A DNA stretch of 57,857 bases from a virus, in the IMG/VR virus record IMGVR_UViG_3300043607_000048, positions 1 through 57,857 of that record; one strand, given 5' to 3'. The notes beneath the pieces were generated by a model. That model was not told where the DNA came from. It saw only the letters and a list, made by a program, of their open reading frames with translations, and did no database searches. A program made the translations under genes and the position numbers. Shown here one piece after another: positions 1 through 7,860 of this stretch (the stretch's first letter is position 1; each line of letters opens with the position of its first letter).

Positions 1-1243
1 ACTGCCCTTTGTTCCGGCGCTTGTTCTGGATCACTGCACCGGTTTGGTCAGCGCCAAGGTTGTCCATGACAAACTGCCACTTGCCACCGAAATCACGATG
101 ACCGAAAGGCAGCTCAGGATTGAGCGGAGCGCCTTCGGGAACGAGAAGCTCCATGCCTTTCTTGTGATGGATTTGCGAAAGGCGAAACTGCGCCCGGTCG
201 AAGTCCGGGTTGTAATCGGAGCCGATACCTGCGGAGCCGCCCGCGCCGGTGGTGACCGTATTCTTATACGGCAGGATCACCTGATACCGGAAACGGTTGG
301 GAGCCGCTGCCGCTCCCAAGTCGGTGACGAAATTGAACCTGAGTCCCATCGGGTCCACGCGCACCATATAGTTGCCGATCTGCCCGGAGAAACCGTATCT
401 CCAGTATTTGGTGCTGTCGTCAAACTGCGTAAAGCGCCAGTTGCCAAGCACGTTCGGGTTATTGGCACCGCCAACGCCGGTCTGCCCGCCAAGGTGATCC
501 AGCTCCCAAGTGGTGTCCATGTCAGACACGAATTCGATGAAGGGAGAGGTATCCTTGAACGGATTTTTGCCCGCGTAACCGATGAGCATGAGCGGGTTGA
601 AACGCTTCTGGAGCATCTGAGGCACCAGTTTGAAAATACGGGTGGGGTGGGCAGAGCAGTCGAAGAAGATTTCTTCGTCGCCGTTAATGCCGCCCAAGGT
701 CCACGTGAACGTGAAAACGCCGTCCGTGCCGGTCACGCCGAAATTGGCGTTCGCAACTGCCTTGACCTTGCTCCAGAGGAGATGCCGCTTGCGGAGGAAA
801 TTGCTGCTGATCGCCGTGGTCGCGGGCTTCAAAATCTCAGAGATGATCTGAGAGATGTGTTGCTCGGCGGCGGTGATGTGCATGTCTTGGTCGTAGCACA
901 GCAACGGCGTAGCCCAACTCTGTTGCTCGGCGTAGTAGGTCAGCCGATCCGCGCCCCAACCGATTTGATGCTCGGTGAAGTCGCAAGGGTTACCAGTGCA
1001 ACCCGGGCCGTTAGCCACTTTGCGAGTCCATTGCTTGGTCGTGTTCGGCCACACGGAGCGAAAACGATCCTGCGTGATTTCAACGGGCGTGCCGTTGGGG
1101 GTTGAGCCGGTGGAGACATTGTAGAGCCAGCCGTCGCTGGGCCGGATGTCTTCCATGATCATTTCATCGAAGCGCGGGGTTTGATCCACCATTGCTTGGA
1201 TAAAATCGCAAGCCTGAATAATTCCTGATGTCGGGCAACTCAT
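1..1243 (-). CDS. Major capsid protein, N-terminal part, cut by the left window edge
   Basis: The frame is open without a stop from an ATG at 1243 to the window edge, giving at least 414 codons. The translation begins MSCPTSGIIQACDFIQAMVD and ends at the edge ...NKRRNKGQ. It has the look of a phage capsid subunit: no catalytic motif, mixed alpha/beta composition, and a long Gly/Asn-rich region. It sits downstream of the portal and a scaffold-like protein, which is the usual order in a head operon. A sigma70-like promoter and a leader of about 150 bases lie just upstream. The C-terminus is missing here. It is probably the minus-strand fragment at the right edge, which ends in the same orientation. 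The capsid call rests on position, length and composition. Confidence 0.72.
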   Translation of the reverse strand, partial: MSCPTSGIIQACDFIQAMVDQTPRFDEMIMEDIRPSDGWLYNVSTGSTPNGTPVEITQDRFRSVWPNTTKQWTRKVANGPGCTGNPCDFTEHQIGWGADRLTYYAEQQSWATPLLCYDQDMHITAAEQHISQIISEILKPATTAISSNFLRKRHLLWSKVKAVANANFGVTGTDGVFTFTWTLGGINGDEEIFFDCSAHPTRIFKLVPQMLQKRFNPLMLIGYAGKNPFKDTSPFIEFVSDMDTTWELDHLGGQTGVGGANNPNVLGNWRFTQFDDSTKYWRYGFSGQIGNYMVRVDPMGLRFNFVTDLGAAAAPNRFRYQVILPYKNTVTTGAGGSAGIGSDYNPDFDRAQFRLSQIHHKKGMELLVPEGAPLNPELPFGHRDFGGKWQFVMDNLGADQTGAVIQNKRRNKGQ

Positions 1244-1402
1244 AACAAAACGGTCTTCAAAAGCGGTTTCTGGTTACGAAAGTCGGCATCGTGGTGTCCA
1301 CGTGCTCTCTCGTTTTCAGTTTTTGAAGCGGCGTTGTCTTCGGCGACTGATCGCCTTTTTGGCCGTCGCTGCCCTGCCGCACTGGCAGAGCAACTATTGA
1401 GG

Positions 1403-1431
1403 CTTCTACTCCTGCTTTAGAAATCTGTCAA
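1403..1431 (-). promoter_or_regulatory. Sigma70-like promoter of the capsid gene
   Basis: Read on the minus strand, TTGACA (1431-1426) is followed after exactly 17 bases by TAGAAG (1408-1403). This matches the -35 perfectly and the -10 in four of six positions. Transcription would start near 1396 and leave a leader of about 150 bases before the capsid ATG at 1243. The leader contains a GGCGA/TCGCC hairpin with a 4-base loop. On the opposite strand that same hairpin is followed by five Ts, so it could also stop plus-strand transcripts. Confidence 0.5.
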
Positions 1432-1435
1432 AGTA

Positions 1436-1732
1436 TTATTTGTCTTCCTTCTTCGGCATCGGGGTGTAGCCGTTCACCAAAGCCCACTTGTAAAGGCCAA
1501 TAGCTGAGTGGACTCCAGCGAATTTATTGAGCTTCGATCTGTGGTGTTCCACCGTTTTGAAGGATACTCCAAGGAGCCGGGCAATCGTGGTATTGGAGAG
1601 GTCATTGCAGATGAGCGGCAAAATCTCTTTCATACGGCGCGTCATACGGCGGCTCTTGTTTTTTTCTATCCAGTTGCGCTGTTGAATCTGCGCGGGCGAC
1701 AGGTGCCGATTCAAAATATCTACCATGCCCAT
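1436..1732 (-). CDS. LuxR/GerE-type helix-turn-helix protein
   Basis: This 98-residue protein is essentially a free-standing GerE DNA-binding domain. Residues about 28-90 give the LuxR four-helix pattern, with LSNTTIARLLGVSFKTVEHH as the recognition core. There is no receiver or ligand-binding domain. The gene lies 2 bases after the scaffold-like gene and ends just before the capsid promoter. It is therefore placed to bind DNA and tune capsid expression, which is inference. A second ATG at codon 3 is an equally good start. A LuxR-type regulator inside a phage head operon is unusual. The fold assignment is firm; the target is unknown. Confidence 0.8.
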   Translation of the reverse strand: MGMVDILNRHLSPAQIQQRNWIEKNKSRRMTRRMKEILPLICNDLSNTTIARLLGVSFKTVEHHRSKLNKFAGVHSAIGLYKWALVNGYTPMPKKEDK

Positions 1733-1734
1733 AA

Positions 1735-3054
1735 CTATTTTGCTTTGGCCCGGATTGCCGCGAACAGTGACTCCCGGGCGCTGCCGGTCTTCGGCGCTGT
1801 GCTGCCGGGCAGTGTTCCATTGATCCCCGGAGTCGAGGCTTTGTAACCTTCCAGCTCTTTTTCTGCCGCCGCCAGCTTGGCCTGAGTGCGTTCCAAATCC
1901 AGTCGAACGGCTGAGAAAGCGGCGGCTCGTTTGCTGACCGCGACATGCCGCCTGATGATAAGCGAGCGCTGATCTGGAGTAAGCTTTGGATCGTTGGGAT
2001 TACCGCTCAGGGCTTCATCGACAAATTTGTAACCGTTCTCCAGTTTGGTATTCCAATCGGCATCGCCTTCCCGGGACTTGAAAAACTTCCCAACCTTTTC
2101 GTCGGCGAGGACGGCGGCAGATTCGCGCTCCCAAGTACCTTTGATCTGGCCGGTCAACTCATCGTGCATTTTTGTGTAATGCTCTTTGGCTTTTTGCTCC
2201 CGCTCGGCACCGGTCTTCTTAATCTCCTCCAGCTTGGTCATTTTGGATTCGAACAAGTTTTTGATTTCCTTCCGGTGCGCCATCACGTCATCGGCGAAGT
2301 CACCGAAGGCGGCAACGGCAACCTCCCGGGCCTTGCCTAATGGCATATTTACCAGCTCAAAAATATCCTGAGACGTCACCGCACGCGGCTCCCGGGTAGC
2401 GCCGTCAATCACGGAGATTTCAGACAGCTCCGACACTGCCCTTTTCCAAGCGCGCTCATAGTCGGCGTTCGCTTTCAAAATCTCCGGGTCGTACTTCTCG
2501 GCGTTGAAGTAGCGCAAATCATCTTCCATCTCTTTGACGCGCTTCTCGTAGGTGGTCAGGCGCTCCTCAGTCTCTTTGCGCTTGGCTTCCGGCATCGCGT
2601 TCTTTTCCAACTCCAGCGCCCGGGCTTCGGCGGCAACGGCGCGGGCCTTGAACTGGTCAACGAGCTTCCACGGGCTTTGCTTGCCTTTGGGATCGGCTGG
2701 AGCTGCGGCTGCGGCAGGCGCACCGGGCGCGGGTGGTTCGCCCGGCGCTGGCTCCGGTTCTGGAGCTGCGGGTTCCGGGGCTGGGTTTGGTTCCGCGCCC
2801 GGGCGAGGAGGCTCCGGGACAGGTGCCGCCGCCGCGCCTTTCGGTTTGGCGGGAGCGGGGTCGGGCACACCCGCTTTCTTCCGCATCTCGGAAAACATTT
2901 TGGCCTTGGCGCTGCCTTCCTTCGGCTGTGTCAAGCCGGGATTGCCTTCGGTGCCGGTCGGCGCTGGCGTGACGTGAATCTCTCCACCGGACGGCGGTGC
3001 GACTGAACCGGAGGCAGGAGGAGCGGCGGGTGGGGCTGGTATGGCGGCGGGCAT
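1735..3054 (-). CDS. Scaffold-like coiled-coil head protein
   Basis: This 439-residue protein begins with about 130 residues of Pro/Ala/Gly/Glu-rich low-complexity sequence. Charged, probably coiled-coil helices follow (about 135-210 and 270-420), and the protein ends in a basic RAKAK tail. No enzymatic motif is visible. An extended, charged, helical protein encoded between portal and major capsid protein fits a head scaffold or assembly chaperone. It is longer than many scaffolds, so it could instead be a fused head-assembly factor. The ATG at 3054 follows the preceding gene by 5 bases. Confidence 0.55.
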   Translation of the reverse strand: MPAAIPAPPAAPPASGSVAPPSGGEIHVTPAPTGTEGNPGLTQPKEGSAKAKMFSEMRKKAGVPDPAPAKPKGAAAAPVPEPPRPGAEPNPAPEPAAPEPEPAPGEPPAPGAPAAAAAPADPKGKQSPWKLVDQFKARAVAAEARALELEKNAMPEAKRKETEERLTTYEKRVKEMEDDLRYFNAEKYDPEILKANADYERAWKRAVSELSEISVIDGATREPRAVTSQDIFELVNMPLGKAREVAVAAFGDFADDVMAHRKEIKNLFESKMTKLEEIKKTGAEREQKAKEHYTKMHDELTGQIKGTWERESAAVLADEKVGKFFKSREGDADWNTKLENGYKFVDEALSGNPNDPKLTPDQRSLIIRRHVAVSKRAAAFSAVRLDLERTQAKLAAAEKELEGYKASTPGINGTLPGSTAPKTGSARESLFAAIRAKAK

Positions 3055-3059
3055 AAAAA

Positions 3060-3365
3060 TTAAGCGTTGTGATCTAAGGATTGACTGGCGAGCTTCGGCA
3101 TGGACGGGGCAGGCTCGGCGAGCATTCGAAGCACGCCCATGATTTCAATAGCTCCCTGCAATTTGTAACCGGCTGCGGCTGCGCTGTTGCCGTCCTTTAC
3201 CTGAGTCGAAAGCATCCTCTGATACTCAAGCATCGTGAAGTGAACACCGCGCTCAAACTGCGGCGAATCTACGAGGGTCCGGTGGAGGGAGATGTTGTCG
3301 GCCTTCTCTCGGAATTGATCACGGGGAGTAGGATTTTTGATGGGCGCTACATTTGGTGAGGGCAT
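3060..3365 (-). CDS. Small head-operon protein, unknown function
   Basis: This 101-residue protein starts at an ATG. A polar N-terminus (NPTPRDQFREKADNISLHRT) is followed by an amphipathic central helix and a short Ala/Met-rich helix. No motif is recognised. It lies between the portal/ATP-grasp genes and the scaffold gene with gaps of 34 and 5 bases, so it is probably cotranscribed with the head genes. A role in head assembly or head-tail joining would fit the position but is not shown by the sequence. Confidence 0.6.
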   Translation of the reverse strand: MPSPNVAPIKNPTPRDQFREKADNISLHRTLVDSPQFERGVHFTMLEYQRMLSTQVKDGNSAAAAGYKLQGAIEIMGVLRMLAEPAPSMPKLASQSLDHNA

Positions 3366-3399
3366 GGCACATTAGCTGTTGTTGTTGTTGCGCAGACCT

Positions 3400-3627
3400 T
3401 CAATAGAAAATCTGCTTGTGCTTTATCGCCACAGATTGGTTGGCTTGCAACCCTTTTCTTCCAGAGCCGTGCGAGCGCGCCGGTGGTTTACCGGGCTTTC
3501 CGGGCAGCTTTGCCTTCATCATCCGGCCCAAAAGTTTGAGCATCGGCTTGGCCTGATCCCGGTTGGCAACGTGAACGTGAGGAGAGGAGGGCAGGTGTCC
3601 GGGTCGGAATGGCTCTTGGTCTGGCAT
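3400..3627 (-). CDS. Small basic protein, translationally coupled
   Basis: The gene encodes 75 residues and starts with ATG at 3627, inside the ATGA that also ends the upstream 47-residue gene. A longer frame exists upstream to 3654, but the ATGA overlap makes 3627 the likely start. The protein is rich in Lys, Pro and Gly with a basic middle (MKAKLPGKPGKPPARS) and has no recognisable domain. It is expected to be expressed with its neighbours in the head operon. Confidence 0.5.
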   Translation of the reverse strand: MPDQEPFRPGHLPSSPHVHVANRDQAKPMLKLLGRMMKAKLPGKPGKPPARSHGSGRKGLQANQSVAIKHKQIFY

Positions 3628-3770
3628 CACTTCACCCAAAACTGTTTGGCGCAATTTTTCGCCGGTCGCCCGGCCTTCGGCTTCTTCTTGAAGATACGAT
3701 CGTACTTGGGATTCCGGTCAACCATTGCCTGAGGAGCTGTCCGGGGAGCCGATGATGTTGTTGCGTTCAT
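3627..3770 (-). CDS. 47-residue basic protein with ATGA overlaps on both sides
   Basis: This short frame runs from ATG at 3770 to TGA at 3627. Its start shares ATGA with the stop of the ATP-grasp gene, and its stop shares ATGA with the start of the next small gene. The C-terminal half is basic (DRIFKKKPKAGRPAKNCAK). The paired overlaps in the same arrangement as the rest of this operon are the main evidence that it is translated. No function is recognised. Confidence 0.5.
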   Translation of the reverse strand: MNATTSSAPRTAPQAMVDRNPKYDRIFKKKPKAGRPAKNCAKQFWVK

Positions 3771-5056
3771 TCGATTGCTGCTGCCGGTTCTGGCACTTTT
3801 GCGTCTGTTATATGAATCCCCTCTTTACGCGCCGTGTCAATCTCTTTGAGGACACCGGCCAAATCTTCAACCTTCGCGTCCAGACCATCCGGCAGTTGGT
3901 CGGCCATCCACTTAATCACGTCCAGCACTTCCTTGGGACTATCGCCAATCGCGCAGAGCCAACCCAAATCACCGCCGCGCAGCTCGCTCGGCGGGAAGCT
4001 GTAACATCCGTCAATCATCGCACAGTTGGAAAACCGGCAGCTTCGGCGTATCGACTCCGGGATTGGTACCACGTCCCAGCAATCTTTCTCGGGCTTGGTG
4101 GAAACCATCGTCTCAATCGAAAACTTTGCCACCGGCTCCGGTTCAACCAGCTCACCGTTTGCACCGGACCAAATAATCTCCGGGTAGTTTCCCCAAAGCA
4201 ATTGTTGAGAGGCTGAGGACGGCAACCCGCCGCGTACAGTCGCGTCAATGAAGTAAGCTTTATCCCCCTTGACGCGAACCTCCATTGACCAAAATTGCCG
4301 GTACTGGTGAGACTTCAAGAATGGGGTAAATGCCTCCATCACGTGGAGAGTTTCCTCAGGCACGTCTTTGCGTTCGGTGACCGCGCCGAAGTAGCTTTTA
4401 TCTTTCCACTCCAGACCGTTGAGCATCACGCCCGGCCATTGGCCGTCAATGCAGTAGGTGTCACCTCCAAGCTCAATGTCGGTGTCGATAGAATTGAAAA
4501 CGAGAAACCTCATCTTGTTCTGGACCGGCCCCAACCAGACCGCCATCGCATCCAGCCAGCAAGAATCCTGAGTATAGGAGCGCCAGTGGAACGTCTCCAT
4601 GTCTCCCCGGTACCGGGAGACTTTTATGTATTTGTCCTCTTTGTAACGGAGATGGAGCCGCAAGGATTCGATCCCGCGCACTTCCTGATAGCCGGGCACG
4701 TCCAGCTCCAGCTCCTTCACCATCTGCATGAACGATGATCGGTTTAGCTCCAGAACGTCACTCGCGCCGGTACCCCACACCGGTTTTCCCATCGCGGCAA
4801 TGTGGCGCTGCAACCCGGAGTGGTTCACGTCCGGGAAAATGAAAAGGTCAATCTCATCGAACAAAGGCCAGAAGTCCCGGACCTGTTCAATGTTGGGAAA
4901 GCCGTCACCTACGCACGCCGTTCGAACGCTGCACGGGGTCTGCTCGCAAGGCTGTGAGAATATTACGCGCTTGCACTCCTCGGCCATTCGGAAAGCTACC
5001 GGCAGGAAAAGCCCGGAGTCGATCACTGCACACGTTACATCAGAGACGGGTTTCAT
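3767..5056 (-). CDS. ATP-grasp-fold ligase-like protein
   Basis: This 429-residue protein resembles the ATP-grasp superfamily, in the style of PurD or carboxylate-amine ligases. A Rossmann-like N-terminal domain ends in IDLFIFPDVNHSGLQRHI. The preATP-grasp transition follows (GKPVWGTGASDVLELNRSSF, about 88-110), with a candidate ATP lysine in KYIKVSRYRGD. A C-terminal domain follows with acidic and Asn-like metal positions (MEVRVKGDKAYFIDATVRGG). Family members join a carboxylate to an amine or thiol using ATP. The ATG at 5056 overlaps the TGA of the preceding tiny ORF as ATGA, so I prefer it over an in-frame TTG at 5065. The substrate is unknown; its place among head genes suggests modification of a virion or cell-surface molecule. 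Confidence 0.65.
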   Translation of the reverse strand: MKPVSDVTCAVIDSGLFLPVAFRMAEECKRVIFSQPCEQTPCSVRTACVGDGFPNIEQVRDFWPLFDEIDLFIFPDVNHSGLQRHIAAMGKPVWGTGASDVLELNRSSFMQMVKELELDVPGYQEVRGIESLRLHLRYKEDKYIKVSRYRGDMETFHWRSYTQDSCWLDAMAVWLGPVQNKMRFLVFNSIDTDIELGGDTYCIDGQWPGVMLNGLEWKDKSYFGAVTERKDVPEETLHVMEAFTPFLKSHQYRQFWSMEVRVKGDKAYFIDATVRGGLPSSASQQLLWGNYPEIIWSGANGELVEPEPVAKFSIETMVSTKPEKDCWDVVPIPESIRRSCRFSNCAMIDGCYSFPPSELRGGDLGWLCAIGDSPKEVLDVIKWMADQLPDGLDAKVEDLAGVLKEIDTARKEGIHITDAKVPEPAAAIE

Positions 5057-5112
5057 TCGTCGCAATCTTCCGGCGCGTCTTCGTCGTCGGTCCAGTACCA
5101 GCCCTCAGGCAT
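5053..5112 (-). CDS. 19-residue acidic ORF between homing endonuclease and ATP-grasp gene
   Basis: The ATG at 5112 lies inside the last codons of the HNH gene (overlap ATGCCTGA), and the TGA overlaps the ATP-grasp ATG. The product, MPEGWYWTDDEDAPEDCDE, is strongly acidic. It may act only as a translational coupler, or be the remaining 3' end of a gene disrupted when the endonuclease inserted. I cannot tell which. Confidence 0.3.
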   Translation of the reverse strand: MPEGWYWTDDEDAPEDCDE

Positions 5113-5569
5113 TTGGTGTGGCGAACTCGCCAAATACTTTTATGGCTATTCGGTTGTAAGCGCTGGCGGCTTCCTTTTTGGTGTGGAATAGCCCTATGTA
5201 TTTTCCGCACACTGTTACCTGCCACTTTTTTCCAGCCTTGTGACGGGTTACGCCCTTAATTCCCGATGTGTTGTTACGGCTTATATTTTTATTGGCCTGA
5301 CTCTGCCTGTGGGTCGCTGGCCGCAAATTTTTGCGTTGGTTATTCAAACCGTTACGGTCGCGGTGGTCGGTGATCTTGCCGGTCGGAAGCGGCAATATAA
5401 GGCGGTGCATCCGAATGAATTTTTTCTTGCCGTTTTCCCGTTTTGAAAGGCTGGCGTACCAAACACCTTTTGTGAAAACAGCCTGCCACTTCCCCATCGA
5501 GTTTATCCGGTCGAAGTCCGAGTCATCTACTAGCGCTGACTTTCCGTGAGTTAGTTCTATGGTCTTCAA
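5105..5569 (-). CDS. HNH homing endonuclease with AP2 DNA-binding domain (copy 1)
   Basis: This 154-residue protein has an HNH_3-type core at about 50-95: MHRLILP, then DHRDRNGLNNQRKNLRPAT. A C-terminal AP2-like three-strand domain follows (GVTRHKAGKKWQVTVCGKYI, ending FGEFATPN). This combination is typical of free-standing mobile endonucleases in phages, which cut intron- or insertion-free alleles and spread by repair. The ATG overlaps the portal TGA as ATGA. The protein is clearly related to the copy at 7850-8341 on the other side of the portal gene, sharing NGLNNQ-x-NLRPAT and FGEFA-x-PN. Confidence 0.88.
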   Translation of the reverse strand: MKTIELTHGKSALVDDSDFDRINSMGKWQAVFTKGVWYASLSKRENGKKKFIRMHRLILPLPTGKITDHRDRNGLNNQRKNLRPATHRQSQANKNISRNNTSGIKGVTRHKAGKKWQVTVCGKYIGLFHTKKEAASAYNRIAIKVFGEFATPNA

Positions 5570-7860
5570 TCCTCAATGCTTTTCAGGCGATTATGGCGAA
5601 TGTCCTGCTGTGCCTCAATCTCCTTTTGTGCAAGTTCCGCCTGATGCTTCTCCTCGTCCTGACGTTGCTGTTGCTCAAATTTGATTTGGTTTTGAGCGGT
5701 TCTAAGGGCATTCGATTGTTTGGAATTATCCGCTTTGACCTTCGCGGCGAGCATTGTTGCTTGGATTTTCGCGGCGTCTTTTGGATCAAGTTTACCATTG
5801 CCTTGCTGTTGTTGCTCTTGGGCCTTTTTGAGCATTTCCTGCTGGCGCTGGGCCATTGCCTTCACTTCGTTCATTACCTTGCCCAAAGCGTCTTGCAGCT
5901 TTTTAACAACCTGTTTTTCGTCCGGGTCTTTTGCGAGCTGCTGAATGTAAGCGGTCGCGTAGGTGTTCGCCGTGGAGAGTCCCAACACATCAGCCGGGGT
6001 GCCAACGCCTCCCTCTTTCATTATTTGGTTCACCTTGTTCTGCATCATCTGGATAGTCTTGCCAGCGACTTCGACGGCGTTCAAACCATCCTTCGGCGTG
6101 ACCGGCGTGCCCGTCATCAGCGTGCCAAACAATCCCTCAGTGTCGTGGATGGAGTTGGATATTTGAGGAGTCTCCGGTACCAGCTCCTCGGCCTGCGCGG
6201 AGTCGTCGGTGATCGCCAACACTGCGGAGCGGAGAATCATTCGCTGCGGGTCCGGGTCAAATTTATCGCGCCACTCCATGAGCTGCTGGGCAATGGTCAT
6301 CTCCAGAGTTTTATTGCCGCCGCCCATGATCCGCTCGCTTTCGATGTCCCAAACCTCGGGCACCAAAAGCTTTTCCGGTACCCCCTTCTTCAACATCTCG
6401 GCGCGAGCTGCACGCACGTCTGCGTCTTTCGAGTTGGGCCGCATAAAGCGCCGGAAGATTTCGATGTACTGGTGATTCTGGTATTCGTACGACTGACTCA
6501 GCCCGGCTGAAACCATCGCTTGCATGGCATTCATTTCGGCCATGACTTGAAATTTGGTTTTCTCCGTGCTCTCCCCGGAAAAATTCTGTTGCTGCGTGTA
6601 AGCGCTTCCGTTCTGCGTGATCAGGTTAGCGTTTTCGGTCAAACCGAGTTGGACTAGTCCCTCGTTGGGTTGCCAACGTTCATCCCTCGGGATCGGGTTC
6701 ACCGTCTCATCAATGAAAGCTTGGTTGTACAGCTGCACGTTAAGCGCTCGCTGAACATCGTCCATCGACTTCACCCGGAATAACTGCATCAGGGTTTCGA
6801 ACACCGCCTCTTGCATCTTGCACCGGAGCCGGTTTTGCAAATGGCAAACGCCGTAGAGGAGAAAGCCCAACGATCGTACTGAGTGATACCGGAATGGGGC
6901 CACGGCTGACAGGTCGGCGAACTGACAATGAAACAGCTCCTCCCGGGTATTGGCGAAACTGCGAGCGCCACCGTTATACAGAAATTTCCCCTTGGAGAAA
7001 TCCATCTTGGCGTTGCGGGACCATGAGACAACCCCGGCCTGATAGTTGCCGCTCCAGTCATCAAGGATCATCCGTCGCCGCCAACCTTCTTTGTCCTTCT
7101 GATCGCTCCAAAAGTAAAAGTCAAAGGTGTCGATGGTGGGCACCGAATCACCGGAGTAGAAAGTCCCGTCGCCTTTGATCCGCTCCGCAATTTTTTCCGG
7201 TGACCAAACTTCCGGGTAATTGTTTCCAAAGAGGGCGCTGGATTCCTTGTCGATATACTCAATCGCGGAATTCACCACTTCCATATTCCAACCCGGGTCC
7301 ACGTGCGGCCCGCGTGTGAGCTTTATCAATTCGGTCGCGGTGAAGCTGCGCATGACGGCGAAGAAAGGGAGATTTTTGAAAGTCAGGTGGGTGTTGGCAG
7401 GTATCAGGATGTCCTCAATGCCGCGAGGATCGGGGCACCAAGTTTCATTGTCCTCCCATGTGGCCGGGCCGATCCCGTGAAGGATGTCGAGAGCGAACTG
7501 GGAGCGCAACGTCTCCATGTAAACCAGACTTTTCTTCATCCGGCGATTGATCGCGGTGCTGACGATGGAGCCGTATGACTGGCGCTTGTGCCGCGCTCCC
7601 GTGTCGGTGCGCGCCGTGAAGAATTTGCCGGGCTTCTGGAACGCGTTGGTGAACTGGGATCGGGCGTCGTGCGCCAGCCGGGTGCTCTCCAGAAAGTTTA
7701 CGTTGACCGAAATGTGGTTGTCCTGAACCTCCGTGTCGCTGTAAGGGGGAACACCGTTGAACAAATCGTTTATCCGGGCGCGGTTCTGTCCCCGGTAGTA
7801 GTCGGCTTGCTTTAGCATCCAGCAAACGCTGGAGACGTCATCGCCGTTTTTAAACTCCAA
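5566..7860 (-). CDS. Portal protein
   Basis: This protein of about 764 residues has a portal-like N-terminus: a 'YYRGQNRARINDLFNGVPPY' segment, then long conserved alpha/beta regions. The C-terminal 150 residues are Gln/Lys-rich and coiled-coil-like (QQQQGNGKLDPKDAAKIQAT), as in large podovirus portals that extend a barrel into the head. It would form the dodecameric DNA gate at one capsid vertex. I place the start at TTG 7860, because GAGGAGG lies 6 bases upstream and the longer frame would run deep inside the preceding endonuclease gene. An ATG 14 codons further in is the alternative. The Shine-Dalgarno site lies inside the endonuclease coding sequence. Confidence 0.8.
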   Translation of the reverse strand: MEFKNGDDVSSVCWMLKQADYYRGQNRARINDLFNGVPPYSDTEVQDNHISVNVNFLESTRLAHDARSQFTNAFQKPGKFFTARTDTGARHKRQSYGSIVSTAINRRMKKSLVYMETLRSQFALDILHGIGPATWEDNETWCPDPRGIEDILIPANTHLTFKNLPFFAVMRSFTATELIKLTRGPHVDPGWNMEVVNSAIEYIDKESSALFGNNYPEVWSPEKIAERIKGDGTFYSGDSVPTIDTFDFYFWSDQKDKEGWRRRMILDDWSGNYQAGVVSWSRNAKMDFSKGKFLYNGGARSFANTREELFHCQFADLSAVAPFRYHSVRSLGFLLYGVCHLQNRLRCKMQEAVFETLMQLFRVKSMDDVQRALNVQLYNQAFIDETVNPIPRDERWQPNEGLVQLGLTENANLITQNGSAYTQQQNFSGESTEKTKFQVMAEMNAMQAMVSAGLSQSYEYQNHQYIEIFRRFMRPNSKDADVRAARAEMLKKGVPEKLLVPEVWDIESERIMGGGNKTLEMTIAQQLMEWRDKFDPDPQRMILRSAVLAITDDSAQAEELVPETPQISNSIHDTEGLFGTLMTGTPVTPKDGLNAVEVAGKTIQMMQNKVNQIMKEGGVGTPADVLGLSTANTYATAYIQQLAKDPDEKQVVKKLQDALGKVMNEVKAMAQRQQEMLKKAQEQQQQGNGKLDPKDAAKIQATMLAAKVKADNSKQSNALRTAQNQIKFEQQQRQDEEKHQAELAQKEIEAQQDIRHNRLKSIED

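Noticed and set aside
44-1105. Long plus-strand open frame of 353 codons
   Set aside because: It is antisense to the capsid gene, which is open across the whole stretch, has a promoter and has better protein composition.
1325-1360. Terminator for a plus-strand transcript (GGCGACTGATCGCC plus Ts)
   Set aside because: No plus-strand gene leads into it. It may only matter as a leader hairpin of the minus-strand capsid mRNA.
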